Shown: positions 16,041 to 24,310, counted from the stretch's first letter. The stretch is DNA of 37,121 nt from DASSWG01 sp041689995 (GCA_041689995.1 JBDNFD010000007.1:1-37121); one strand, 5' to 3'. Notes: generated by a model not told the origin, from the sequence alone. Numbers and translations: made by a program.

Positions 16041-17231
16041 ATGAAAAAATTAATGATGGTCGCGTTTGTGGCGACAACATTTTTTGCTACGAGCTGTAGC
16101 GAAGACGATGTGAGCGATCCAATTAATCCGATCGGCGATTCAAAAGAATATCATTTAGAGTCTGTTGCGAATCCCGATATTTCTGGGACCATAACTTTTA
16201 TGCGTAATGATGACAATAGCACTACTGTGGAAATTGATTTGGATGGAACTGTTGGTGGACAAACTTATCCGGCGCATATTCACCATAATTCCGTCTTGGA
16301 AACTGGTGGTATAGCGGTAGCTCTTAATCCGGTTAACGGAGAAACCGGCGAAAGCACAACCACTTTATCTGCCCTGGACGATGGTTCGGTTATTTCATAT
16401 ACCGATTTACTGAATTTCAATGGCTATGCCGATATCCATTTAAGTGATGCTGAAATGACCACCTTGGTAGCGCGTGCCGATATTGGAGGAAATGAATTGA
16501 CAGGGCAATCAAAAACCTATGATTTGCATGAAGTGGATATTCCTGAAATAACTGGTATAGCTATGTTTCAAGAGCGAAAAAATGGTGGGATTCTAGCAAC
16601 TATTTCAGTAGAACCCACTACAGATGGCGAAATGCATCCGGCGCATATTCATATGAATACTGCCGCAGAGACTGGGAATATTGTTTTTACTTTCAACCCG
16701 GTAAATGGTTCTACGGGAAAAAGCATGACAAATATGACGTCATGGGAAGATGGGGTTCCGCTTACTTTTCAAGAATTAATGGATTTTGACGGATATGTAG
16801 ATGTTCATAAAAGCGCCGATGATTTAGATACCATTATTGCGCAAAGCGATATAGGACAAAATGAATTGACAGGCGAAAGTATTACCTATAATTTAGATGC
16901 GATCGCTAATACGGATTATAGCGGTGAAGCGACTTTTGAACAACGTTTGAATGGAGAAACTTTAATCACCATTAATTTAGATGGAACCATGCCAGGAGAG
17001 ATTTACCCGGCACATATTCATGAAGGAACCGCAGCTGCTGGAACCGGCACAATTACTGTTGAACTAAATATGGTGAATGGCGAAACCGGCACCAGCAGAA
17101 CCAACGTGGCGGAACTGGATAATGGTGGAAGTATAAATTACGGAAGCTTGCTTCAATATGATGGTTATCTAGATGTACATTTGAGCGCCGCAGATATTCT
17201 AGCGGGAGATATTGGAAGCAACGCGATCTAA
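16041..17231 (+). CDS. lipoprotein with three tandem CHRD domains
   Basis: 396-residue predicted lipoprotein: the signal peptide ends in the lipobox FATSC (C19), followed by SEDD, an acidic start often seen in surface-exposed Bacteroidota lipoproteins. The rest consists of three CHRD domains of about 120 residues each (roughly 36-160, 161-282, 283-396). Each repeats the same landmarks: PAHIH, a G-[ES]-TG-[EKT]-S turn, a GY[AVL]D[IV]H segment and, in repeats 1 and 2, DIG.NELTG; the third ends DIGSNAI. CHRD domains are beta-rich modules first described in chordin; the HIH pairs and acidic residues suggest metal binding, but the bacterial function is not established. It is divergent from the small beta-barrel gene and ends at a strong bidirectional terminator. 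Confidence 0.9.
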   Translation: MKKLMMVAFVATTFFATSCSEDDVSDPINPIGDSKEYHLESVANPDISGTITFMRNDDNSTTVEIDLDGTVGGQTYPAHIHHNSVLETGGIAVALNPVNGETGESTTTLSALDDGSVISYTDLLNFNGYADIHLSDAEMTTLVARADIGGNELTGQSKTYDLHEVDIPEITGIAMFQERKNGGILATISVEPTTDGEMHPAHIHMNTAAETGNIVFTFNPVNGSTGKSMTNMTSWEDGVPLTFQELMDFDGYVDVHKSADDLDTIIAQSDIGQNELTGESITYNLDAIANTDYSGEATFEQRLNGETLITINLDGTMPGEIYPAHIHEGTAAAGTGTITVELNMVNGETGTSRTNVAELDNGGSINYGSLLQYDGYLDVHLSAADILAGDIGSNAI

Positions 17232-17250
17232 CCCAAAATATAATTTGAAA

Positions 17251-17284
17251 TAAAAACGACGTTCTGGAAAGAATGTCGTTTTTA
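17251..17284. terminator. strong bidirectional terminator between the CHRD gene and fumC
   Basis: A 15-base-pair stem from T17251 to T17265 pairs with A17270 to A17284, with one G-T wobble and a GGAA (GNRA) tetraloop. The stem is flanked by A and T runs on both sides, so it can act on both strands. It fits its place between two convergent genes. Confidence 0.85.
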
Positions 17285-17392
17285 TATTTTCGAAGATCCA
17301 TTTTAAAATATAGTATTTCAGTATATTTCTTATTCTCTTGATGAATGTTTAAAACAGAACAACATTCAATCACTAAAATAATCACATTAGAA

Positions 17393-18790
17393 TTAATCCA
17401 TCGGGCCAACCATTTCTTCGGGTTTCACCCATTTATCAAATTCTTCGGCAGTGGTATATCCCAAATTCACAGCTTCTTCTTTTAAAGTCGTTCCATTTTT
17501 ATGTGCCGTATTGGCAATTTCTGCTGCTTTGTAATAGCCAATCTTCGGATTTAAAGCGGTGACCAACATCAAGCTATTTTTCAGTTGTTCATCGATTCGT
17601 TTTTGATTGGGTTCGATTCCATCCGCGCAATGTTCTGCAAAAGAGGCACAGGAATCACCGATAAGTTCTGCACTTTGTAAGAAATTGGCCGCCATAACAG
17701 GTTTGAAAACGTTCAGCTCAAATTGTCCTTGCATTCCTCCCACTGCAATTGTCATGTCATTTCCGATCACTTGTGCACAAACCATGGTTAAGGCTTCGCA
17801 TTGCGTTGGGTTCACTTTTCCCGGCATAATGGAAGAACCAGGTTCATTGGCAGGAATATTGATTTCCCCGATTCCACTGCGCGGTCCAGAGGCCAACATT
17901 CGAATATCATTTCCTATTTTGTTCAAGGAAACGGCTAATTGTTTCAGTGCCCCATGGGTTTCTACAATAGCATCATGGGCTGCTAAAGCTTCAAATTTAT
18001 TTTTTGCAGAAGTGAAAGGTAACTCTGTGAATTTAGCAATGGTTTCCGCTACTTTTTCAGCATAGCCATCTGGGGTGTTCAAACCAGTTCCGACCGCAGT
18101 TCCGCCCAAAGCCAATTCGCCCAAATGTGGCAATGTGTTTTTCAAAGCTTTCAATCCGTGATCCAGTTGCGAAACATATCCACTAAATTCCTGCCCGAGG
18201 GTTAGGGGCGTGGCGTCCATAAAATGCGTGCGCCCAATCTTTACCACTCTTTTGAAATTTTCCGCTTTTTTGTGAAGACTATCGCGCAATCTTTCCACAC
18301 CGGGAATGGTGGTTTCCATAATTTTTTTATAGGCTGCAATGTGCATTCCTGTGGGAAATGTATCGTTGGAAGACTGCGATTTGTTCACATCATCGTTTGG
18401 AGCCAACACTTTTTCGTCTTTTCCAATTGTTTTCCCGGCAAGTTGTTGTGCGCGGTTTGCGATCACTTCGTTGACGTTCATATTACTCTGAGTGCCGGAA
18501 CCGGTTTGCCAGATTACCAATGGAAATTGATCATCCAATTTCCCATCTAAAATTTCGTCACAAACTTTTGAAATCAAATCGCGCTTTTCTTCAGAAAGTA
18601 CACCTAATTCCGTATTCGTATATGCCGCTGCCTTTTTTAAATAAGCGAAACCATAAATTATTTCGAGCGGCATGGAAGAAGCTGGCCCGATTTTAAAATT
18701 GTTCCGGGAACGCTCGGTTTGTGCGCCCCAAAGTTTATCAGCGGGCACTTTTACTTCGCCCATTGTATCTTTTTCAATTCGGTATTTCAT
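17393..18790 (-). CDS. fumC: class II fumarate hydratase
   Basis: Iron-independent fumarase of the TCA cycle that interconverts fumarate and L-malate as a cytosolic homotetramer; 465 residues, the usual length. Seen: TGSGTQSNMNVNEV (97-110), GRTHFMDATPLTLGQE (187-201, with H189) and the superfamily signature GSSIMPGKVNP (318-328) with the catalytic serine S319, K324 and N326. The ATG at 18790 is clear, with a -7 element TAAATTTG about 23 bases upstream. The upstream intergenic region is unusual: two micro-repeat arrays (18851-19246) end about 30 bases before that promoter element, so array length could affect expression (inference). Confidence 0.97.
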   Translation of the reverse strand: MKYRIEKDTMGEVKVPADKLWGAQTERSRNNFKIGPASSMPLEIIYGFAYLKKAAAYTNTELGVLSEEKRDLISKVCDEILDGKLDDQFPLVIWQTGSGTQSNMNVNEVIANRAQQLAGKTIGKDEKVLAPNDDVNKSQSSNDTFPTGMHIAAYKKIMETTIPGVERLRDSLHKKAENFKRVVKIGRTHFMDATPLTLGQEFSGYVSQLDHGLKALKNTLPHLGELALGGTAVGTGLNTPDGYAEKVAETIAKFTELPFTSAKNKFEALAAHDAIVETHGALKQLAVSLNKIGNDIRMLASGPRSGIGEINIPANEPGSSIMPGKVNPTQCEALTMVCAQVIGNDMTIAVGGMQGQFELNVFKPVMAANFLQSAELIGDSCASFAEHCADGIEPNQKRIDEQLKNSLMLVTALNPKIGYYKAAEIANTAHKNGTTLKEEAVNLGYTTAEEFDKWVKPEEMVGPMD

Positions 18791-18812
18791 GGTAATTTAA
18801 TTTTTTGTGATA

Positions 18813-18820
18813 CAAATTTA
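18813..18820 (-). promoter_or_regulatory. -7 promoter element (TAAATTTG) of fumC
   Basis: The minus strand reads TAAATTTG, an exact TAnnTTTG match, 22 bases upstream of the ATG at 18790. The first micro-repeat unit begins 30 bases further upstream, close to where -33 and upstream contacts would fall. Confidence 0.5.
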
Positions 18821-18850
18821 CTGGTTTTGAAACGGAAAGATCGGATTTTC

Positions 18851-18983
18851 AATAATGAATAATGAATATTGAATAATGAATAATGAATATTGAATAATGA
18901 ATAATGAATAATGAATATTGAATAATGAATATTGAATAATGAATATTGAATATTGAATAATGAATATTGAATAATGAATATTG
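18851..18983. repeat. tandem array of 19 x 7 bp (AATAATG/AATATTG)
   Basis: Nineteen uninterrupted 7-base units, 133 bases in all. Each unit is either AATAATG or AATATTG, so only positions 4-6 of the unit alternate (AAT or ATT). There are no other substitutions in the block. The array lies in the long gap upstream of fumC and is followed by a 39-base transition and then the 8-bp array. Confidence 0.95.
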
Positions 18984-19022
18984 AAAACCTAATAACCTAA
19001 TAACCCAGTAACCAAATAAGTG
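18984..19022. repeat. transition zone between the 7-bp and 8-bp arrays
   Basis: Reads as AAAACCT, AATAACCT, AATAACCC, AGTAACC, AAATAAGTG. Two of these are already 8-bp units of the second array and the others are length or sequence variants, as if the 8-bp array degenerated at this edge. Confidence 0.7.
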
Positions 19023-19246
19023 AATAACTGAATAACTGAATAACTGAATAACTCAATAACTGAATAACTCAATAACTGAATAACCCAATAACCCAATAAC
19101 TGAATAACTCAATAACTGAATAACCCAATAACCCAATAACCCAATAACCCAATAACTGAATAACCCAATAACTGAATAACCCAATAACCCAATAACCCAA
19201 TAACTGAATAACCCAATAACCCAATAACTCATTAACCCAATAACTC
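19023..19246. repeat. tandem array of 28 x 8 bp (AATAAC + TG/TC/CC)
   Basis: Twenty-eight uninterrupted 8-base units, 224 bases. By last two bases there are 10 TG, 5 TC and 13 CC units; one unit (19231-19238) is ATTAACCC. On the minus strand the units read CAGTTATT, GAGTTATT and GGGTTATT. The outermost unit supplies two of the three bases of the stop codon of the thioredoxin-like gene (19245-19247), so the array abuts that coding region directly. Confidence 0.95.
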
Positions 19247-19829
19247 ATCGTTCATAACTGTCCAAATATTCTTCACCCGAAGCTATTTTTATTAAATCCT
19301 GGAGCAGGCTTTCACGAGCACGTTCCACAAAACGATCGACTTCCTTTCCATTTTCATAAAAAATAATCGTCGGTACCCGATGAACATTTAATTTTGCGGC
19401 AATTTCGGGCGAAACATCTGGGATTTCCTTGCGGCCATTTACCGACACAATTGTCAAATTTGAAAAATCAGAGCCGGTCATTTCCAAAAGTTTTATCAGC
19501 TTAGGAACCACGCGGCGGCTATCGTGGCACCAAGTCCCCATGTAAACGTCAATTTGATAATCACGTTTATTTAGTGCTTTTCTAAAAGTTTTTACCAGCG
19601 CTTCATCCGGATGATATGATTCATAAGAAGGGCCATACCATGTCATTTTTGCCAATTCTTCCTTCGTGATATTTCCTTTTGCCAAAAGGGGGGAAGGTGC
19701 AATTTTGGTTTGTGAAACCGATTTCGATGTAATTTCCGACGTGGTGTTATTTGATTCTTCGGAAATCGTTTTTTGACTGCCACAAGCCATTAAAGTCATA
19801 AGACAAGTGGAAAGAAATACTTTTTTCAT
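19245..19829 (-). CDS. thioredoxin-fold lipoprotein with a single active-site cysteine (CHDS)
   Basis: 194-residue predicted lipoprotein: the signal peptide runs to the lipobox LMAC (C15), then a Ser/Thr-rich linker to about residue 50, then a thioredoxin-like fold. The active-site segment is MGTWCHDSRRVVPK, with C-H-D-S in place of CxxC, and the cis-proline is in HRVPTIIFYENGKEV. The mature domain has no other cysteine, so it cannot form the usual intramolecular disulfide; a monothiol role or binding function is likelier (inference). Related Bacteroidota proteins often have WCSDS at this place. The start at 19829 gives a proper signal peptide; the upstream in-frame start at 19868 does not. 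It lies 63 bases after gpmI on the same strand. Its stop codon is partly formed by the adjoining 8-bp repeat array. Confidence 0.85.
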   Translation of the reverse strand: MKKVFLSTCLMTLMACGSQKTISEESNNTTSEITSKSVSQTKIAPSPLLAKGNITKEELAKMTWYGPSYESYHPDEALVKTFRKALNKRDYQIDVYMGTWCHDSRRVVPKLIKLLEMTGSDFSNLTIVSVNGRKEIPDVSPEIAAKLNVHRVPTIIFYENGKEVDRFVERARESLLQDLIKIASGEEYLDSYER

Positions 19830-19892
19830 TTGTTTTTGATTTGACGAAAAGAGGGCATCTACACCCAATTTGTTGTTTGATTAAATATATAA

Positions 19893-21437
19893 TTAGTCCG
19901 AGATCAGTGAATTTCCGGTCATTAATGTGGGTTTTTCCATTCCCATTAATTCCAATATAGTAGGAGCGATATCGCCCAAAATTCCGTTGTTGATTTTCTT
20001 TATATCTGAATCCACCAAAATAAGTGGAACTGGGTTTGTGGTATGCGCGGTATTTGGGGAACCATCTTCGTTTCTCATTTTTTCGCTATTTCCGTGGTCA
20101 GCGATCACCAGCACGGAATATCCGTTTTCTTTTGCTGCCTCAATAATTTCACCTGCACAAGTGTCCACGGTTTCGCATGCTTTTACTGCCGCTTCGAATA
20201 CTCCGGTATGACCCACCATGTCTGGATTGGCGAAGTTTAAACAAATAAAATCGAAATCCTGATTTTCAATTTCTTCGACGACTTTATCTTTCAATTCGAA
20301 TGCGCTCATTTCGGGTTGCAAATCGTATGTCGCGACTTTCGGTGAATTTACCATAATTCGTTTTTCACCTTTAAATGGAACTTCCCTTCCACCGGAAAAG
20401 AAAAATGTCACATGCGGGTATTTTTCTGTTTCTGCTGCGCGCAGTTGCGTTTTTCCCACATATTCCAATACTTCGCCTAAGGTGGCCTTTAAGTTGTCCT
20501 TCTGAAAAATCACATGAATATTCTTGAAGGTCTCGTCATAACTCGTCATGGTCACGAAATATAACGGCAATTTTTGAATTTCGAATTTGGGAAAATCTTC
20601 TTGGCTAAGAGCTTGTGTCAACTGCCGTCCGCGATCCGTACGGAAATTGAAAAAAATCACGACATCGCCGTCATTTATAGTGGCAATTGGTTGTTCACTT
20701 GCCCGTTCTGAATTAGGCGGGTTTTCGGTTAGAACAATTGGTTTTATAAACTCATCGGTAATTCCTTTATTGTAACTTTCGGAAATTGCCGCGACCGGAT
20801 CAGTGGCATGTTTGCCTTTTCCGTGTACCAATAAATCATAGGCCTGCTTGGTGCGTTCCCAACGTTTATCGCGATCCATGGCATAATATCTTCCAATTAT
20901 TCCAGCCAATTTGGTGTTTGTTTTATTCAGATGTGGAATGATTTCTTCTACAAAACCTTTTCCCGAATTCGGATCTACGTCGCGCCCATCGGTGAAGGCG
21001 AACACATATTTTTCAGTTACACCAGAATCCGCAGCGGCACTGAGCAATCCTTTTAAATGATCGATGTGCGAATGCACTCCACCATCGCTTAAAAGGCCTA
21101 TGAAATGAATTGGTTTATGATTTTCCTTTGCATAATTGAAAGCTTGTTCAAGGGTTGGCTCATGAATAAAGCTGTTATTTTTTACAGCAAGATTTATTTT
21201 AGCCAAATCTTGATAAACAATTCGTCCTGCCCCCAAATTCATATGACCAACCTCGCTGTTTCCCATTTGTCCTTCCGGCAAACCGACATTTAATCCATCG
21301 GTGCGCAATTCCGCATGCGGATAATTTTTGTACAGAGAATCCATCACCGGTGTTTTCGCATTGTCGATCGCGGAATCGGTGGGATTGGTTGAAATTCCCC
21401 AACCATCAAGGATCATCAGAATTACTTTTTTCTCCAT
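19893..21437 (-). CDS. gpmI: 2,3-bisphosphoglycerate-independent phosphoglycerate mutase
   Basis: Glycolytic and gluconeogenic enzyme interconverting 3- and 2-phosphoglycerate with two Mn ions; 514 residues, full length. The metal site begins with D11 in ILDGWG; the nucleophilic serine is S61 in MGNSEVGHMNLGAGR. FTDGRDVDPNSG, GRYYAMDRDKRWER and FFSGGREVPF follow, and the second metal site is near VIADHGNSEKM and TAHTTNPVP. It is between ddl (57 bases upstream) and the thioredoxin-like gene, all on the minus strand. Confidence 0.97.
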   Translation of the reverse strand: MEKKVILMILDGWGISTNPTDSAIDNAKTPVMDSLYKNYPHAELRTDGLNVGLPEGQMGNSEVGHMNLGAGRIVYQDLAKINLAVKNNSFIHEPTLEQAFNYAKENHKPIHFIGLLSDGGVHSHIDHLKGLLSAAADSGVTEKYVFAFTDGRDVDPNSGKGFVEEIIPHLNKTNTKLAGIIGRYYAMDRDKRWERTKQAYDLLVHGKGKHATDPVAAISESYNKGITDEFIKPIVLTENPPNSERASEQPIATINDGDVVIFFNFRTDRGRQLTQALSQEDFPKFEIQKLPLYFVTMTSYDETFKNIHVIFQKDNLKATLGEVLEYVGKTQLRAAETEKYPHVTFFFSGGREVPFKGEKRIMVNSPKVATYDLQPEMSAFELKDKVVEEIENQDFDFICLNFANPDMVGHTGVFEAAVKACETVDTCAGEIIEAAKENGYSVLVIADHGNSEKMRNEDGSPNTAHTTNPVPLILVDSDIKKINNGILGDIAPTILELMGMEKPTLMTGNSLISD

Positions 21438-21494
21438 TTCTTTTTTAAAGATTATAAAAATTCGAGGAACTTTTCATTCCGTAAAGATATAAAA

Positions 21495-22490
21495 TCATGA
21501 GTTAGGTTGCTTGGCGTATTGTATTGCCATTTCGATAGCATTTTCAAATAAATCCGCCAAATTGATTCCCGCGGCCAATGCTTGCTGCGGAACAATACTG
21601 GCCTCACTTAATCCGGGCGTGGTATTTACTTCAATGAAATGGGGTTTACCGTTGTGAAAAATAAATTCAGTTCGTGTTAACCCCTTTAATTTTAAATATT
21701 TAAAAATTCGAATTGCGAGTTCCTGCACTTCGCGGGTTTGTTGTTCCGAAAGTCGCGCCGGGGTGATTTCTTGCGATTGGCCCAAATATTTTGCTTTGTA
21801 ATCAAAAAATTCATTATCGGAAACGATTTCCGTCACGGGCAAAACCATAATTTCGCCTTTATAATCGATCACAGCCACATCTACTTCCATCCCCGATAAG
21901 TAGGATTCAATCAAAACCTCGTCATCTTCTTCAAATGAGAAATGAATCGCTTCTATAAGTTCTTCTTTATGCTTTACTTTTGAAACCCCAAAACTACTTC
22001 CGGCCCGGTTCGCCTTTACAAAACATGGCAAGCCAACGGTTTCAATGATTTTATCCGGATAAATGGGATCGCCCTTCGCTAAGAAATAATTTGTGGCCGT
22101 TGGAATTCCAAATCCGCGGAGCACACTAATGCAATCGCGTTTATTGAAAGTGAGCGCTGCTTGGTAATGATCGCAGGCAGTTTGCGGCATTCCGATGGTT
22201 TGGAGATAAGCCTGAAAAAGTCCATCTTCGCCGGGAGTTCCATGAATGGTATTAAAAACACATTCAAAATGTACTTTTTCGCCATTGATTTCAGTGGAAA
22301 AATCGGATTTATCAATGGGAAATTTTTTGTTATTTTCATCCAAAATAACCCAATTGTTCTTTAAGATTAACGCCCGATAAGCTTCATATTTTCCCGAATC
22401 TAAATTGGCTTGTACCAAATTTCCGCTTTTAATGGAAATTTCATATTCATTGGAATATCCGCCCATGGCGATTGCTATTTTTTTTCTCAT
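21495..22490 (-). CDS. ddl: D-alanine--D-alanine ligase
   Basis: ATP-grasp ligase that joins two D-alanines for the peptidoglycan stem peptide; cytosolic, 331 residues. The N-terminal IAIAMGGYSNEYEIS corresponds to the GG.S.EhevS motif. IHGTPGEDGLFQAYLQ, FVKANRAGSSFGVSKV (ATP-grasp lysine loop) and RTEFIFHNGKPHFIEVNTTPGLSEASIVPQ (metal and substrate ligands) are all present. The ATG at 22490 gives the usual N terminus. It is divergent from the PASTA gene. Confidence 0.97.
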   Translation of the reverse strand: MRKKIAIAMGGYSNEYEISIKSGNLVQANLDSGKYEAYRALILKNNWVILDENNKKFPIDKSDFSTEINGEKVHFECVFNTIHGTPGEDGLFQAYLQTIGMPQTACDHYQAALTFNKRDCISVLRGFGIPTATNYFLAKGDPIYPDKIIETVGLPCFVKANRAGSSFGVSKVKHKEELIEAIHFSFEEDDEVLIESYLSGMEVDVAVIDYKGEIMVLPVTEIVSDNEFFDYKAKYLGQSQEITPARLSEQQTREVQELAIRIFKYLKLKGLTRTEFIFHNGKPHFIEVNTTPGLSEASIVPQQALAAGINLADLFENAIEMAIQYAKQPNS

Positions 22491-22584
22491 GCGTTTCGGG
22501 TTTTCGTCGGTTTACTATCTTTTTTCAAGGACGATCAAAAATATCATTTAATTTTCGCCGCCACAATACTATTCCCTATTTTTA

Positions 22585-22592
22585 TATCTTTG
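22585..22592 (+). promoter_or_regulatory. -7 promoter element (TATCTTTG) of the PASTA-rluD operon
   Basis: TAnnTTTG match 17 bases before the ATG at 22610. It rules out the longer ORF start at 22472, which would overlap ddl. Confidence 0.45.
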
Positions 22593-22609
22593 CGACAATA
22601 ATTATATCC

Positions 22610-23215
22610 ATGAGCATTTTAAAATTTATCACCAGCAAAGCATTCCTGATTCAAATAGGAATTGCCATTGTGGTTTTTTTGCTTCTCGTTTTTCTGACTT
22701 TTCAGTGGCTCGGAAGTTATACCAACCACGACCAGCGTATTGAGGTGCCGGACCTTTCCAAATTGAAATTGGACCGTGTGGACACCGAGTTGAAGAAACT
22801 GGATTTGCGTTGGGAAGTGATAGATTCTTCTAAATATAATCCAGATTATCCGCCATATTCCGTCATCGATCAGGCTCCCGTAGGCGGGGATTTTGTGAAG
22901 GAAAACAGAATGATTTACCTTACGTTGAATCCTTCAAACTATCCGAAATTGGAAATTCCTGCTCTGATAACCCTTACGCGGCGGCAAGTGGAAGCGACTT
23001 TGTTGTCCATTGGATTTAAGATTGGTGATATTACTTATAAACCAGATATGGCCAAAGATGCCGTGCTGGAATTAAGGCATCAAGGAGAGATTGTGAAGCC
23101 TGGCGATAGATTGAAAAAAACGGCCATAATCGACTTGGTTTTAGGTGATGGATCTTTGAATTATCGATCTCAGATTTCCCGACCCGAACCGCAACCTGTC
23201 ATAGAAGAAGAATAA
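22610..23215 (+). CDS. PASTA-domain membrane protein
   Basis: 201-residue single-pass protein. A short cytoplasmic start is followed by one transmembrane helix (about 13-33, QIGIAIVVFLLLVFLTF) and then two PASTA domains in the periplasm: about 45-110 (EVPDLSKLKLDRVDTELKKLDLRW, SVIDQAPVGGDFVKENRMIYLTLN) and about 113-185 (EIPALITLTRRQVEATLLSIGFKIG, DLVLGDGS). PASTA domains bind peptidoglycan fragments or beta-lactams in kinases and PBPs of other phyla; here there is no enzymatic domain. The start follows the promoter at 22585. Its stop TAA shares an A with the ATG of rluD, indicating translational coupling. It is divergent from ddl, consistent with a wall theme. Confidence 0.9.
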   Translation: MSILKFITSKAFLIQIGIAIVVFLLLVFLTFQWLGSYTNHDQRIEVPDLSKLKLDRVDTELKKLDLRWEVIDSSKYNPDYPPYSVIDQAPVGGDFVKENRMIYLTLNPSNYPKLEIPALITLTRRQVEATLLSIGFKIGDITYKPDMAKDAVLELRHQGEIVKPGDRLKKTAIIDLVLGDGSLNYRSQISRPEPQPVIEEE

Positions 23216-24249
23216 TGGAGCAAGAAGAAGAAGTAGGTTTTGACAATAATGACGAACTATACGAGCATCATAATTTTACGGCGGGAAAAGGGCAAGAACC
23301 TTTGCGCGTTGACAAGTTTTTGATGAATTTTATTGAAAATACAACCCGTAATAAAATCCAGCAGGCCGCTAAAAATGGCAATATCTTCGTAAATGGTGAG
23401 CCGGTGAAACAGAACTATAAAGTGAAGGCCAATGATGATGTGAAAGTCATGTTCACGCATCCGCCGCATGAATTTTTGCTCGCTCCCGAAAATATTCCCA
23501 TCGATATCGTATATGAAGATGAAACCGTGTTGGTGATCAATAAGCCGCCAGGAATGGTTGTTCATCCCGGGCACGGAAATTATTCGGGCACATTGATCAA
23601 TGCACTTATTTATCATTTCGATAATTTACCGAACAATTCCAGCGATCGTCCCGGATTGGTGCATCGTATCGATAAAGATACCAGTGGATTATTGGTCATT
23701 GCGAAAACCGAACTAGCAATGACACATTTGGCAAAGCAATTTTTTGAAAAAACCAGTCAGCGGGAATATATTGCGCTAGTTTGGGGAAATATGGAGCAAG
23801 ATGAAGGCACGGTGGAAGGAAATATTGGACGACATCCGAAAAATCGCCTACAAAATATGGTTTATGAAGGAGAAAATGCGGAAAATGGCAAACCTGCCGT
23901 TACCCATTTTAAAGTGTTGGAGCGGTTTGGATATGTGACTTTGGTTTCTTGCCGTTTGGAAACTGGGCGCACACATCAAATCCGTGTGCATATGAAACAT
24001 ATTGGTCATACGCTTTTCAACGATGAACGCTATGGTGGCGAACGAATTTTGAAGGGAACAACCTTTACAAAATATAAACAATTTGTTGAAAATTGCTTTA
24101 AAATCCTTCCGCGACAAGCGCTTCACGCCAAAACCTTGGGATTTGTACATCCGGAAACAGGGGAGTGGATGGCCTTCAATTCGCCGATTCCCGAAGATAT
24201 GCAATTATGTATCGAAAAATGGCGCGGATATGTGGTGAACAAATTATAA
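23215..24249 (+). CDS. rluD: RluA-family 23S rRNA pseudouridine synthase
   Basis: Isomerises uridines to pseudouridine in 23S rRNA (helix 69 if it is a true RluD). 344 residues: an N-terminal S4 RNA-binding domain (about 28-85, LRVDKFLMNF...IFVNGEPVKQNYKVKANDDV), then the catalytic domain with INKPPGMVVHPGHGN and the HRIDKDTSGLLVIAKT motif, whose first aspartate (D153) is catalytic. ETGRTHQIRVHMKHIGHTLFNDERYGG and RQALHAKTLGFVHPETG complete the fold. The acidic N-terminal extension of about 25 residues is longer than in E. coli RluD. Start overlaps the PASTA stop by one base. Confidence 0.93.
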   Translation: MEQEEEVGFDNNDELYEHHNFTAGKGQEPLRVDKFLMNFIENTTRNKIQQAAKNGNIFVNGEPVKQNYKVKANDDVKVMFTHPPHEFLLAPENIPIDIVYEDETVLVINKPPGMVVHPGHGNYSGTLINALIYHFDNLPNNSSDRPGLVHRIDKDTSGLLVIAKTELAMTHLAKQFFEKTSQREYIALVWGNMEQDEGTVEGNIGRHPKNRLQNMVYEGENAENGKPAVTHFKVLERFGYVTLVSCRLETGRTHQIRVHMKHIGHTLFNDERYGGERILKGTTFTKYKQFVENCFKILPRQALHAKTLGFVHPETGEWMAFNSPIPEDMQLCIEKWRGYVVNKL

Positions 24250-24302
24250 AATTTATTTGCTCCTTTTCAGCCCCTTTGGTATTTAAAATGAATTTTTAGC
24301 GC

Positions 24303-24310
24303 TATCTTTG
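24303..24310 (+). promoter_or_regulatory. -7 promoter element (TATCTTTG) of the toxin-antitoxin pair
   Basis: TAnnTTTG match 30 bases before the ATG at 24341. A TTTG lies at 24275-24278, 24 bases upstream of it, slightly far for the usual -33 spacing. The element shows that the pair has its own promoter and is not part of the rluD operon. Confidence 0.45.

Noticed and set aside
18851..19246. CRISPR array
   Set aside because: Units are 7 or 8 bases, contiguous and without spacers; no cas genes are near.
19023..19246. telomere-like repeat (GGGTTATT on the minus strand)
   Set aside because: It is internal, flanked by normal genes on both sides, and mixed with CAGTTATT and GAGTTATT units.
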